Below, one piece after another: positions 35,407 through 48,600 of a stretch of DNA of 64,000 nucleotides. How positions within the stretch are numbered: position 1 is the stretch's first letter; the number at the start of each line of letters is the position of its first letter. This DNA is from Dinochytrium kinnereticum (Eukaryota > Chytridiomycota > Chytridiomycetes > Chytridiales > Chytridiaceae): the NCBI GenBank assembly GCA_027604005.1, contig JADGJT010000067.1:1-64000 (forward strand), read 5' to 3'. A program made the translations under genes and the position numbers. The notes under the pieces are model-generated. The model had not been told where the DNA came from and did no database searches. It saw only the letters and a list, made by a program, of their open reading frames with translations.

Positions 35407-36355
35407 GGAGGGAATAACGATAGGGTAGACGAAGGGTAGGTAGTAGTAGGTTAGGGACCTAATAATGGAAGAGCCGCTTTAGTGGTCCCCTCAGTCGAGT
35501 GCAGTTCCTATCTACTTTCAGTATGCAGCCAAAGGCAACAGTAGAAGCGGGAGAGCACAATGGAGGAGGGGAGTGAGACGGTCCATACAAACGACTGGAG
35601 AAGGAGCCCGAAACATCGCCGAAAAAAGCCAAGAAACCGCACAGAAGAGCACAGAGAGCGTGCCCACTCAGCGCCTGATGATAGGCGATGGAATGGGAAG
35701 GAAGAGGGGTAGGATCCCGCTGTATCTCACCTTCGAGATCGGAAAGAGGAGGCAAGTCTTAGAGTGGAGACGACAGCAAGAAACAACACAAAAATGATGA
35801 AGAATTGGGGGCGGCTGTCAAACAGCGCTGTGGTGATTTCAGCAGAAGAAAAAACGCCAAAACAAGAGGCCTCGATGCGGAGGGATTTACCATTCGCGCA
35901 GAACCCAGAAGGGTTCGCCCATGCAATTGTGTATTTTCACCCTGACAATTCCATAATAAACAAAGGGGTGGCGACGGCGAGCGACGGTTGCCGTCGATGC
36001 TCTCGACGCTGCCACCGAGAGATAGTCTCCGTTGGCGAGAAGCTTCTGTGGATAGGTGGGTACCGTCCGATGGTTGGGTGCGTTAGGGGGGAAAGATGCC
36101 GGCGGGGAAAGAATGGATTGAACGGCAAAACTACAAAACCAAACCTCCTCTTATCCAACATCTCTGATTCCCAGGATCAAGGCGGTAAGTAAGATTCACG
36201 GGATGGATGAAACGTGATGAGAAGGTGAGGTCTAACGTAAGAAAATGTTCGATGTATACGTGAAACACCAAGAGATATCGGAGAAGGGACGGTAAAAGCT
36301 CATCCTTAAAGCTTAAGAGCTCGTTGAACGTCAAAGAATAAACTTCAAAGCGTCC
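35407..36355. other. No gene recognised
   Basis: This flank holds the promoter of the kinase gene. Frames on both strands (for example 35459-35755 minus, 35764-36192 plus) have no known domain or good codon pattern. Confidence 0.45.
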
Positions 36356-37386
36356 TTAAAGGCGAAATGATGAAAAAACTCGAGAATATAGGCAACTGGC
36401 GGGACTTGAACCTTTCGCCCAGAGCCGAGAAGGTGCAATCGAGGCACGTTGAGCACGCTCAGATTGATGTGAGGGCTCCTTGAATCGTCTCGTAGGTGTC
36501 TCATTCAGGTGATAGATACCAATCGTCATGCAACTACGCGAAATCACCAAAGGAGCATCCGATTACAACGATCCTCGAAGAAATAAAAAGGAAAGACGTT
36601 CATTATAGAAACAAACCGCTGGCTGATCTCAAAAATAAGAGCCTTTCCATCTCGCACACCCAAGTCTAAACAAGTGAGAAACTTATGGCCGCGAAGGATG
36701 GCATTGGTAAACAAGAACCCACTAAGCACAAACAGGTGTTAACCTCTCACTTGATCGTTCTTGAGTAATTGGCCTGCACGACAGCTTCAACCAACGATCC
36801 ACAAGCTGTAATCAAGCGCATATCCTCTGCAGAACAGTTGATTTGACCAAGGTAACCAAAAGGGCTAGCAGCCCATATATACATTGTTCCTACTCAAACT
36901 TCCCTCCAATCAACATATGAGAAGTGAGATACATATGCGAAGGACTTTGAAGAGGTAGATAATTAAGCGACAGCTTCCCCCATGAGACACATGTAGGGTA
37001 CGACTTCAGGATGCAACAACGGGAGGGCAAACGAAAGAATACTACCGCCAACATACCCAATCCAATCATAAGGTAACTGTACCAAAACGATCCACAATAC
37101 ACGTATAGAACCTTAAAGGACCCCTTTTATTGACTAAATGGCCGTCGCAAGCAACATGAGCAACGAGACACGGGAAACACTTAGCCAGCTGGCAACTACT
37201 CCACCATTGGCCATCCTGTTGCAACTGGGCACACTCTATATCTTGCAACGGTGCTTGATGCGCTGTGAAAAAAGTTGATTGAGAGGATATGCGACGCTTG
37301 ACAGCGACGTCTATCCTCCCTCCAACCCCTCGATCGCTTTCTGTCAGAGTTTTTCTACTTCCGAAAAGGACCGAGAGAGTGTTCAA
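36356..37386 (-). CDS. Possible multi-exon gene, unknown product
   Basis: Coding-like pieces on the minus strand can be joined through plausible GT-AG introns. They run from about 37386 (PLQDIECAQLQQDGQWWSSC, VAHVACDGHLV), through VSWGKLSLNYLPLQ and MYIWAASPFGYLGQINC, an exon 36721-36617 (ILRGHKFLTCLDLGVRDGKA), to a last exon 36533-36356 (CMTIGIYHLNETPTRRFKE). One intron (36750-36722) would be only 29 nt, which is suspicious. Alternating hydrophobic strands with W/G/D recall beta-propeller blades, but I recognise no family. It could be a real fast-evolving gene or a decayed one. Confidence 0.35.
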
Positions 37387-38180
37387 AAAATGTGGAAAGT
37401 CGCGTTCAATTTTTGTCTCTCCTGAACTCCGGGTTCACGCAATGCTCCTGCTCCTGTGGGGAACCAAGACCTTGTCAGGCTGTAATGGAACAGGATGCAT
37501 CAGGAGATGCATGGGGTTGATCACTGTCAACTTGGCTCTAATGTATTTAACTCGTCAGAACTTTTTCCATGTAGTCGTTGTAGGTAATCAACTTGCAACC
37601 TTTGCAAGTTGCGTGAGCGAGCTTTCGTTGAAGTTCAAGCCGTTTTCTTGTCTCCCATTTTGAATTGAAAAGCCGTACTCTTCACTTCATCTCGTAAGCT
37701 TCTTTTCTGTATTGGAAGAACTAGCTGGCATAGATCTTCAGTCTGCTGTTATAAATGTGAAAAGTGTGAAACGGGTGATTAAGCACCATTTATTACTGAA
37801 GTATTGAACACATTACGTTGTAAATGAAAAGAGATAAGAATATTAAAAAAAAACAAAAAAAACAAAACATGAGTCGGTAACAGATGGCTAGGACAAACTC
37901 TAGCGAGAGTTATTTGGTGCAAAGCTCGCTAATTTAGACAGGAAAAAAAAGGGGGAGAGTATGGGGGGGTAAGAAGGACGATGATCGAAAATCTCCATTG
38001 AGCAAAAGAAATCCATTTTATCTCTGAATAACAATAAAAAGAGAGAAAATAAAAATAGAATATGAGTAATGAAAAGAAAAGCATGAAGAAAAAAAGGCAA
38101 AGCGAAAAGCTTCAAATTGAAAAAAAGGAACTCGATTGATATCATGAGCATGTCGCATTTGGTCTATCTGAGGCGTGCGG
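37387..38180. other. No gene recognised
   Basis: An AT-rich 3' flank with A tracts (about 37844-37866). A plus frame at 37289-37663 overlaps the weak gene on the other strand and has no features. Confidence 0.45.
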
Positions 38181-41100
38181 CTAATGCTGAGCACCACTGG
38201 ATGAAGTTTGTTGTGACAGAACCGTTGCGTGGTAAGGATGTAGTCCGTACGCCCCAGGTTGGCCCATGCCCCACGGGGGAGCAGACATAGAAGGAGGCAT
38301 TGGCGAATATCCTGGAACAACATGCCCAGAAGCAGGCATGTAAGCACCTGCTTGAGGGCCCAAACCATTAGGGGAGGTAGTGTAGGGCATATATCCAGGC
38401 GCACCACCTAACCCAATTTGCTGGGGAGAATGATTCGGTGTGGGATGGCCTCCAGGCCCCGTGTAATATCCTGGGCCAGGCGGTCCAAGAGGGTTCGCGA
38501 AGAATCCAGCGTGCGGTGTGAGGGGAGACACGATATCATGTGACGAAATGGATGAAGCATCCAGAGCACCGAGGGTGAGGGAAGACGGAATGGCAGCAAG
38601 CTCATCAAGGAGGCGCTTGAATCCAACTGGGTTTTCTTGTACCTCGGGGATCCGAGAGAACATCATACGAACCCGGTCGGCGAGGCGAACGCGCTCCTCT
38701 GGAGTAACGCATGCCGTGGCGAGAATCTTTTGTATGGTTGATACGCCATGGGCAAGATCGGAGAGAATCTCTCGCAAGGTGCCTTCGTCTTTGAAGAAAA
38801 TCTCCTTCACAATGATCTCCCGAGCATCAAGCTCAATCCTTTGGTTAACTGCCAAAAATTAGGAACGATACATCGAGAGCATGAGGACCACAATCGGTAA
38901 AAGATAAAAAAAGAGGAAACAATACATACCTAGCTTTAGAATTGTTGAAGACGCAAGCTTATGATTGCAGAAAGCGGCAACAAAAGGTGCAAGTTTCGGC
39001 GCAATCACCCGATAACGTCCGGGAAGCGAGCTTGTATCAAGAAGCCATGTAATCAGTATAGCACCATTCGGATTTGTAACCAACTGCGCCGCATTTTGAA
39101 CGATGGCCATAGCGACATGCTTCTGCTGCCTCTTGGTAGTAAATTGAGATTCTAAGCAAGCACGGATCGCTCTAGCGCCAAATCTGCCAAACCCAACATC
39201 CAGGCACTTTGTATGCATCGCATCGAAGATGAATTGATTCTTCTGTGGGCCAAGACGAAGGCAACACTGCACCACATAGTTTCCAAATTGGTCCAGAAGA
39301 AGAGGTGGGGCATATCTCTTAAGCGAATTCACGATCACATTCATCTGCGCTGGAGTCTTCGCGAGATCAATCATTTTCTGAACCACCCAGGTTCCATTCT
39401 TGTGGACTCCGATCACGGCCATATGTGGAGCGACCTGCTCAATTAACGCTAACCGATGGTTTTCGGGGCTTTTCTCCATGATCTTCTGAATAACCACGTT
39501 GCCAATGTAGTCTAATACATGGAAATATCAGTTACAAACAGATCCTATGGCAAGAGTGAATCATTATCGACTTACCTGTGCAAAGATCGACTGTCTCCGG
39601 AAGCACTTCGTTAAACATTGCCTCAACCTCCTTTGGCGGTACATGACCCTCAAGCCTCTTTCTCATCTCTCGCAGGCGTGACTGGTCAATTTTCCGAATC
39701 GCCAGAGGCTCGGGCAGGGGGGAAAGAGCCATTGCATACTCGTCTGCAAAATAATCGGACGCAAATTAGCGATTTGGCCGAAAGGAATCAATAAAAGGAT
39801 AAAATTTACCGTCATCAGACGAAGTTTGAAAGTTGCTATCCGAAGAATCTCCATTACCGCTTTCACCTAACACGTCAATCGCACTGATACCTCCATTCGA
39901 CGTAGAGATTCCTTGAGCAGTAGCTCCAGGTGGGACAGGTAGAGACGAAGGCGCTCCAAACTGCACACTGAGCCCATCAGCCCCAGCTCCACCTTTACCC
40001 GGAACTTTAGCGTATCCAATCTTAACAACTGAGCCACCAATCTCTCTTCCATTCATGGATTTTCTTGCTTCCATTGCGTCCTCAAGTTTGTCAAAGTTTA
40101 CAAAACCACAGTTCTTGTGGGTCTATGATGTGTGAGGGCAGAGACAAAGAAAGAAGTGAGACTCTCCGGCGGGCAAATAAAAAAAAAGGGGGGAGGGGAA
40201 AGAAAAAGACCAGGAATTTCCAGATAAGACACTAACCAGCACTCGTGCAGATTCTATTGGTCCGAAAGCAGAGAAGATAACCTCAAGCTCTGCAGGATCC
40301 GTGGTAGGAGGAATGTTTCCAATCCCTAAGCCAAGGTCAGTTTCAAGAAGATACCCCCAAAAGTCGAGATAAAACATCTTTAGACTTACATAAACTCTTT
40401 GTCGGCTGCATTCCTTGGGTATCTCCAATAGCCTCAACCTTACCAAATCCAATTTTAATAGTACCGTTGCCTCCTAAAGCACTGCCGAGGCTAGCCCCAT
40501 TTCCAGATACAGAAGGCGCTCCGCTAAGCCGTGATCCTTGCAAGCTTTCCCTTGCCAAAATCGCATCTTCGGTGCGAACATAATTCACAAACGCACATTC
40601 TCTCTCAGGAAGAATACGAAGGCTCTCAATTGGACCAAAAGGAGAGAAGGTTGCCAAGAGGTCGGCAGGGCTTAAATTGGGGTCAATATTGCCGATCCAA
40701 AGCGAACGGGAGGGTGCCATCGTTCCTCCTCCGTTGCTCGATGTAGTGTTGGGTCCTAACCCACCTCCACCCGATAATTGAGCGTCTAAAGAATAGTCCA
40801 CGTATCCGACGCCACCCATATGGCTTTGAGGGCCATCTCGAGGTGAAAGCTTGAAAATGTTTTAGGATGCGGGACGAAAAGAAGAGCTTCAAATATTTAC
40901 CTCCATTCCACCATCTGGGCTTTCTCTCCTTGACTGAGAAGCCAATCTCGAAGGCAAAATACCAGTATCAAATGAATGCAAGGTTTCGATATGTGCAATA
41001 GATGACGACCGAGGGCGGTAAACGGGAATAGGTGACGAGGAAGGAACATTTATCGAAAAGCTATCCCCAACAGTCACAGAGTAGGAGCGGGATCTGCTGT

Positions 41101-42001
41101 GGCCCATGTGGTGATGACCACCATGCGAGTGAAGATGAGAAAAGGGAAGCAGGGAGGCGGCAGTGGAGGAACTAAGCAGGCTCGAGGAGTTGAGTAGATC
41201 AAGGCCTTGGAGCCTCGGGCTGGTATGAGAGCGTAGAAACTGGCTCATATGAAGGTTAGAAGGCGAACTGGTTGCTTGGGCAGCGCCAGAGACCCTATCA
41301 GGCAGCCCCCCGCCGTCATTGTCGTCCAGTCCCAGATAATCCAAGGTCCGGGCAACCGCACTTGTCTCCTCTGCAATAGTCATCGATTCCGTGAGAGCAG
41401 AATGAGATATGAGGTTGGATGCTCTGCTAGTGGCGAACAGGCTGGGTGACGTGCCCGGTCCGGTGGCACCACCCGCCGCATTGCTCCCACCCGCACTGCT
41501 GAGGCCCGTCACCATCCCAGATCCATTTGAACCACCAGAACCCGTACCGCCTTTCGCGTCCATGTCGACTCCCGCGAATCCAGAGGAAGGCAGGTTGGGA
41601 GAGGTCGACGGCTGCCAACTGGTTGAAAAAAGAGAGGGGCCGAATGCAAGGGAAATATCGTTGGCGGGAAGCGACAGCGAGCCAGATCGCACCCTACCAC
41701 TTGCTCCATGCGATGAACCAATCGGCGCGATGGAGGGTATGTGCTCATCAGGTAGCAACTTGGATGGGAAAGAGGAAAAGGTCTCAGCTCTGGTCCTGCG
41801 GAAGGCGGGAACATTCGGATGAACTGGTGATGCATGAGAAACGCTGCCCATCTTCTGCTGCTTAGGAGAACCCGGCTGTTCTTCTAACAGAGAAAGCCGC
41901 CTGCTGACCCCATAGCCACCATCAGCAAAGAAGGATGTTGAAGCCCCAGAGGAAAACATGCCCTCCGGACTGCTGCTCTTTGGATGGTCCATTCTTCTCA
42001 C
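38181..42001 (-). CDS. RNA-binding protein with two RRMs and Pumilio repeats (Jsn1/Puf1-like)
   Basis: The long first exon encodes about 370 residues rich in Ser, Gly and Pro (SPEGMFSSGASTSFF), with His/Ser tracts. RRM1 follows (SLWIGNIDPNLSPADLLATF, CAFVNYVRTEDAILAR), then RRM2 (LGIGNIPPTTDPAELEVIF, GFVNFDKLEDAMEARKSM). Pumilio repeats come next (IGNVVIQKIMEK, NGTWVVQKMIDL, FGNYVVQCCL, FGARAIRACLES, NGAILITWLLD), then a helical end and a Pro/Gly tail. This order matches yeast Jsn1/Puf1 and Puf2, which bind mRNAs for membrane-associated proteins. PUF proteins bind 3' UTRs and repress or localise mRNAs. An alternative start is 41992 (MDHPKSS). Confidence 0.9.
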
Positions 42002-42495
42002 TTATAGTTCTGTAAATGCGCGGTACCGACCGTATGGTGGAATGTATCAAGCAAGATGCGAGACTGAACCACAGCAAGGTCCTCCAACAGCAGCGTATCC
42101 AGCCCAACGTCGCGTACCTTGGCGCGGCTCTCGCCAGCACAGGTATCAAAAGGAATGGATGCGTGCGCGATGCGCAGGTTTGTAGAGTCCGCGAGTCCTC
42201 CCAGACGTTGGCGATGGTCGTCGCTCCTGGTTCTCTGCTCCGTCCTAAGGAAGGGGCGGCGCACTTGAACGTTCAAGACTTTAATTTTATTTTATTTTTT
42301 ATTTCTTTTTTGCTTCTCCTCCAGAACGCTCTGTTGATTGGAAAAAGAACTTCACAAAGACGCCTTCAATGATTGGACTCTCAACCAGCAAGTCAGCGAC
42401 GCCCCTGAGCAGAGACCATCCGGAGACAAGGAATTGGAATGGACACGCACACGCACGCACGCACGCACCGCCGGGCTGGATCCCGTGAAGATGCC

Positions 42496-44641
42496 TCAGC
42501 GACGGCCCGGTCGTGTGGGCTTGGCAAAGGCTGGCTTGGGTGGCGCCTGCGAAGGCTTGGATGCTTCTCCAAACTGATCTTTAAAGTACGCGTCATTTAA
42601 CTCCTGCATGCTGTCAAGCTCGACCTGGAGAGAACGGAGTTGATGAAGCGCATTAAAATTGAAGAAGAGCAGGTGATTGCTCGACTACATACCTTCAGTT
42701 CGAAACTGAGCTCATAATCTGTCTGGCAACATTGCAGGAAAGAGGCCTTTGAAGAGGAATAGACCATACGCGACTTCACCTTTGAGGAGGGAGGGCACCT
42801 AGATTGAAAAGATTACTATCCAATAAGAACTGAAGTAATAACTTACACGTAAGCAAACACCGACTTGCCATCATCCATCGTTCGGTAAAGAAGAAAGCAA
42901 GGCTGAGATGCTTCAAGAGCATCATGAAGATCAGATGGCTTCGCGGCGTTTTTGACTTCGTGTATGCCTATTGTTTCAGTATCTCCCTCAATGACCTATT
43001 CAAAAGGCAATAATTAGCGATTGGTAAAGTGAAAAAAGAATTTTAGAGGAGAATTCTCAAATGGGAGAAATCAAAAGAAATCAACTTACAAAAATTGCAG
43101 TATTTATCTGGCTTTCCTTATACTGCGTCAGCGCATCTAGCGCAGCGTTGGATATTGGCAACCCAATGCTTGTAGCATTGATGCGCCTAGTTGAGGTACC
43201 AATATCGGCGCCTACCTAAGTACAGTAATAGACGAAAAAGACAAAGGGAGATATGGGAATTTAAGAGCAGTGGTGAGGTATAGCACAAAAAGGTAATCAT
43301 AGATTCCAAAAAAACCAAATACCTCCGTTTGTCGAACTTTCTCATTTTCAATCTCTCGTTCCGTTAAAGGCGCCTCAGCCTCCTTATGCTTCAAATGTTT
43401 TTCGTATCCCGAAAGAGTAACTTCGTCCTTGTAAGATCCCAATTTAAAATATAAAAATAATAAGTCGACTCTACGGATCCTGCGTATCGAAATGTACCTT
43501 GTGCGTGGTATGCATAAAATCGATAAACTTAGAATCGCCCAGCTCCTTTGTAAGGGTCGCCTTTGTTGCGGCGTACAGCATCTGAAACACATTAAATTCT
43601 CTGGGGATGTAAATGAAATTACCTTGTCTCGGACCTTCGATAACGAATCAAGAATCAAGAGTTAACAGATATCACTTTCAAAATCATCTCTCTCATACCT
43701 TTGCGTGATCAGGAACATCTGCATTTAAGAATAATGTTTTCCGAGGTTAACAGGAGCATTAGAATCAAGTTACGAAAGACCCAAAGAAACGGATACAGCC
43801 AGAAGGAAAGTTACAAACATTGTATTAAAAGCCAGGCAAAATCGCCTGTGGCCGTTCTCGAATCCAGTCGATAAAGCACAAAGCAAGCCTGCGTAGGCTC
43901 CAGCCAGTCTTGAAGAAGCGGAAAATCTGACATCACGTATGGAATTTAATATTAATATCAAGCCAAAATAAGTAAGCATGCAGATCGCCAGGATGAAGAA
44001 ACTTGCTACAAAAAGTGGCTCGGAAAGAATCTCAGCATTCAAACCTTGCTCCCAAGTAGAATCCGCCTGCGAAGGAATGCAGGCCGTTTCCACCAGTGAC
44101 TCTCCATCAATGAAAACTCTGATAGCTCGAATGCTACCATCATTCGCGGTCTTAAAGCTCTGAACGAGGTCCGAAGACGCTTTTAAAACACAAAGCCACA
44201 TGTATGATGCCCAAGGACGATCGCATCGGAAGTGATGTTAAAAAAAAGGAACAGCCAAAAAAGAAGTAAGGAAGGGACTTGATATGAAAGAGAAAGTGTG
44301 CATGGTTGCCGGCAGAAAAAGCGCGATGGTCTTCTTGTGCATAGATGGTATCCACATTGGATAAAAGTAACCATCGTTTTCTTGAATCCTTCAACATTGG
44401 AAAAGAGGCAACAGCTCTCTTCATGTCGATTCACGCACAGCACGCATCCACCTTTTACTTTAAGGCTCACGGGGCTCGGTGAACCAATCAGCTCAAACTC
44501 ATGCCGTCTCGAAACAAAGTGGCATCTCCCAAATTGAACGTTCTACGAGCTGCCGATGTTTCTCCGTAGAAGGCACTGCCGTAACATCCCCCCGTCAAGG
44601 CATCTCGTGGACTTACGTTTGATGCCAGACTGATGAGACAT
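42496..44641 (-). CDS. Twinfilin (actin monomer-binding, two ADF-H domains)
   Basis: A 25-nt first exon (44641-44617) encodes MSHQSGIK, joined in phase to 44179-44045 and then to an exon starting 43926. The first ADF-H domain reads SSDLVQSFKTANDG, IRAIRVFIDGESLV, ACFVLYRLDSRT, VRDKMLYAATKATL. A linker (DEVTLSGYEKHLKHKEAE) leads to the second: NAALDALTQYKESQINTAIF, CFLLYRTMDDGKSVF, VKSRMVYSSSKASFL. The tail PPKPAFAKPTRPGRR is the basic capping-protein-binding end of twinfilin. Twinfilin sequesters ADP-actin and caps barbed ends. It lies 55 bp downstream of the Zim17 stop on the same strand, leaving a very short promoter. Confidence 0.93.
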
Positions 44642-44696
44642 GCCGAACAGGTGTGTGTTGAGGTTCCAGTAACGGCAACAATTTATTTCTTCAGCT

Positions 44697-45509
44697 TTAT
44701 TTAAAGCTAGTCTTGCGATCAAGGATGCCAACCTCCTCAGCCATCCGGTCAGCCAGCTTAGGCAGCCACTCCATCATTCCCGAATCATGCGTTGACCCCC
44801 TCTCAACGCCTGCAACGTCAGCTTCATCCCCCCGCGCGAACCTCAGGCTTCCGTCGCCGCCATCGCCCGCTCCAGAAGAACTGGCCTCATACCTGAGCCT
44901 TACAACCTGTTCTCCTTTCCGGCTCATAATATCCTCAATAGTTCCCAGTGGTCCTTGAGTGGTGTCAAACCACCCCAGGTGATCCGCGATCAGATGCTTG
45001 TTGTTGCATCCATCACAGATGATGATGACAACACCTGTTTCGTAGGCTTTCTTGGTCATGAGCTTATTGTTCCGGTGATTGCAGACTTTGCAAGTGAAGC
45101 CGATGAGCATCCTAGGAACTAACTTGGCCGATACCACTTCATCCTTGCCGGAGGCGGAGTCTCCCGCCTTGTCGACCGATGATGGTGCCGCCACAGCACT
45201 GTCCGGTTTCGTGGTGGAATGATGTCTGCCTGGCAAGGCCATATTCCTTCTCTTCAGATTGGGGATCGTACGGTGTGGTGGACGGCTTCCACAGGATGCA
45301 TTGTGGTCTTTCGTAGTGAGGGAGGATGGGGCAGGCCTTAAAGTAGAGAGCAACAATCTTTGGGCTCGCACTCCCGGCGCCAAGATCATGCATCGAGTTG
45401 ATCGCTGAACGGTTGTATTCACAGTCAATTCCGTCTTGAGAACGCATCGTCCGGATGCCAACGACACTGAGGCCTGCCTGGGACCAACTTGGCAAGCTCT
45501 CTGAAACAT
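44697..45509 (-). CDS. ZIM17: Mitochondrial DNL-type zinc-finger protein (Hsp70 escort, Zim17/Tim15/Hep1-like)
   Basis: A single exon of 270 aa. The N-terminal 140 residues are Arg/Ser/Ala-rich and fit a mitochondrial targeting sequence. The zinc finger reads MLIGFTCKVCNHRNNKLMTK then AYETGVVIIICDGCNNKHLI, giving two CxxC pairs, followed by ADHLGWF. This is the signature of Zim17, which keeps mitochondrial Hsp70 soluble for protein import and Fe-S assembly. The acidic, Gly-rich tail is longer than usual. The start MFQRACQ at 45509 is preferred; an upstream in-frame ATG is at 45593. Confidence 0.92.
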   Translation of the reverse strand: MFQRACQVGPRQASVSLASGRCVLKTELTVNTTVQRSTRCMILAPGVRAQRLLLSTLRPAPSSLTTKDHNASCGSRPPHRTIPNLKRRNMALPGRHHSTTKPDSAVAAPSSVDKAGDSASGKDEVVSAKLVPRMLIGFTCKVCNHRNNKLMTKKAYETGVVIIICDGCNNKHLIADHLGWFDTTQGPLGTIEDIMSRKGEQVVRLRYEASSSGAGDGGDGSLRFARGDEADVAGVERGSTHDSGMMEWLPKLADRMAEEVGILDRKTSFK

Positions 45510-45614
45510 TTCAAATTTCGACTTTTTTTCGTTTTCATTCTTTAAACCAGAATAACCAACAACACATTCTTTATATATAAAAAAAGAAAGCATTAAAAAC
45601 GCAAAGGCTGACGA

Positions 45615-48600
45615 TCACTGCTTCCGAATGAGGGGGCTACTCTCATCCGTCGCAGCATCGTGCAAATCACGCTGAAGCAAGCTGGAGCTGGAAAAGCTTA
45701 AAGTCGACACAGGAAGAGAGGCAAAGGTGGCACCTCCCATCAAAGTCGACCTCCTCTTCCTTGCAGTAAAGATACGAACAGGCCCAGCACTTCTCCCTCC
45801 CGCCCCACTACCAGTAGACGAAGAGGCTGCCCCTGCAAGATTCGCGCGATTCGGTCTTGATGCCGAGGTGTGTTCATCGTCCGAGTCAGATAATACGTCG
45901 TAGTCGTCGTGGCCAGCATCACTTTCATCCTCATCGTCATAAGTGTCATCATACTCATCATGATGAAGCGACTTCGTTGACCTTCTGGGGTGATCACCAG
46001 ATGCAGCATGATGCTCTGTCGAAAGATCACCCCGACTTCGACCTGTCCCGCCATTGAAACCTTCCCTGAACTGCGGTGCAAGGCTACCACTGCCAAAGAA
46101 ACCTCCCCAGCTCCGCCTATTCGCTTTTCCAGCAATAATTCCAGAGTGCAAAGCATCAACCGGCGCAGACGATGCCTGTCCACCGCCCGCCTCGCCTTGC
46201 TCCAACAGCGCAGCGCTCGATACGTTTTCCTCAGAATTACTGGTATTATCCGCAGCACTGCCACGTCCAGCACCTCTTGACGTGAACCTCGCAAACCCCT
46301 CTAACGGCAGAGACCCAGCCGGAGCTATCGCCGAAGATGGAGACCGCGAAGCATTGAAAAGTCGTCGCAGAACTCCGGAAGATTTCGCCGGCCCCAGTCT
46401 AGGGGAGACTCGAACGGTTCCAGTACCAGCGTCAATATGGATAGTTTGGCCTCGCTGGATAATACCTTTCCGTGGTGAAGATCCCGAAGGAGATTGAGAT
46501 GGTAGAGACTGTGGTGGTGGTGTCTTTGATCCAGTCGCGGGTATAGTCGGAAGTGGGACGGGGGAGGAGACCAGCTGGCTTTCAGCTGTCGGGGACGCGG
46601 AGAGTGTACTGCGATCTCGGCATAAAATTTCTTCTTGAGAAGAAAGCCTTGGCTCGTCCATTGAACGACTAACACGACTTTCTGGCAACAATACATCGGG
46701 ATTTCGTGATGGGCCTGCCCTATCAGTCTGTTCGCTACTCTGTACAGACGAACCAGCAGAGGCTCGAGGTCTATCATCATGAATCACCGCATGGCCAGCA
46801 TCAAACGCATCGTTCCGAGGTTCATCCTCAATCCCCACTTTCTCCAGCTCTCCGCCGTCCTCCTCCTCCGTATCGTCCACAAACTGCCTCGAATCATCAT
46901 TCAAAACCTCATCATATCCCTTCCTCCTCCTCCTTCTCACACCTGATCTCGCCGCTGAAGAGTTCGATAAGAGAGGAATTTGACTGCCAGAAGTCGATGC
47001 TGCTTCTCTCGATTTCTTATTTGGTATGGCGGCAGCCGCCGCCGCTTCCTGATCTTTTTTATATAGCTTTTTCATGCGAGCTTTCCTCTCGTAACGGTCG
47101 ACACGCCTTTCGATAAGCTTAACCGTGAGAGTCCATTGATTTAGAGCGCGTTCCGCAAGGAGTGAGCCAAGGTAGGTGATGGAGGCGACGCCGATAAAGA
47201 TAAACCATATAAATATAGATCGCGATTGAACGGTACGTGGAACATAGTCACCATATCCTGTTTGGAAATAACAGAAATAAAGAGAAAAGGGTTGTAAGAA
47301 TAAAAAAAAGTAAGAGAATGAAAAAATTGAATCCTTACCAATTGACATCAACGCGATATAAGTGAAATAAAGCCCCTCCAAGAAATTCCACTTCTCGAAA
47401 TAGGCGAAAAGAGCCCCAAAGAAAAAAGTATTCGCAAGAACAACCGCCAACGCATTCGTTATCCCCCTCTGAAAAGTCTCTTGCGTAACATCCACCACAA
47501 GTCTCCTTCTTAAGGTGGAATAATCGCCAGTAATGGTAAGATTAGGGAAGTTAGCGCCCCTTGAAAGAAGTAACGTCCTAGGCCCAGCCCCGCCTCCGAC
47601 TCCGGGTGGGACTAAAAGAGCGCTAGTAGTAGAAGCCCGTGCCAATCTATTCTGTCGTGACGATGCTTTCCTGCGCTGAGGGGTTCTAGGAAGCAGAGGT
47701 GATTCATCTTCACCTTCAGCAGCATCATGAGACATAACCGATGCATCATCAGCAAAGGCCACCAAATTTGCCTTAGAACTAATTCCACCACCACCGACAT
47801 CGAGAGAGCTATCAAGTCCGTAAAGAGATGGCGCCGACGTGGACGCAGTTTCCTCGATGACGGAGGTGGAAGAGGAAGTAGCATCGACTGACATGGAGCG
47901 GGCACGGGAGTAGCGATTTCTACGAGACGGATGTCGGGACAAGCCCCAAGACCTTTCGTCCGAAGTAGAATGAGATCTTAAAGGTGGGCCACCTGTCGAG
48001 TTGGATTCTGAATTGGCCAAACCGGCGGAAGAAAAGTGTTTGGAAAAGTACTCTGCGAGCTAACAAAGATATGCATCAACATTAGAAAAAACATGCGAAA
48101 ACTTGTGGTAAAGAATTTAAAAGGATCGATCAAAAGGATGGAAAAGAGTGAATGCCACAGAGTATGAAATGTGACATGACGGACCTGCAAAGTTATCAAT
48201 TCCAGAGCAACCTCTCGCACAGCGTAGATGTTGAAGGCTACGAAAATCACCCCGATAGAAGCAAAAACAGGGAGTAAAAGCTTTCCTAAAGCGGTCCGTG
48301 GAACTAAATCTCCAAAGCCAATCGTTGTAAAAGTGACGACAGCCCAATAGCTACGCAAATAAAAGCATTAAAATATGCAATAATTCGTGAAAAAAATTAT
48401 AAAGCCCGGAGGTATTTACGTCGCATCATCAAAATCCCAGCCCTCGATAGAACTGTATAGGAGTCCCGCAGTAACAATATAGGTCACAGTTGTGATTAGG
48501 AGTAGAGTAACCTGTCGCTGACTTGGAGAAAGGTGATAAAGGGTCCATTCATAGAGTTGTCCGCGATTCAGATGAAGTTGATAAAATCCCATGCCAGCTA

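Noticed and set aside
36395..36480. tRNA-like 3' end on the minus strand (ggttcaagtcccgcc)
   Set aside because: The T-stem does not pair (aaagg against cccgc), no matching acceptor 5' strand occurs upstream, and the stretch is open reading frame of a candidate exon.
42438..42470. CACG/GCAC microsatellite as a regulatory repeat
   Set aside because: Only a few units, in the short flank beyond the twinfilin stop; no sign of function.
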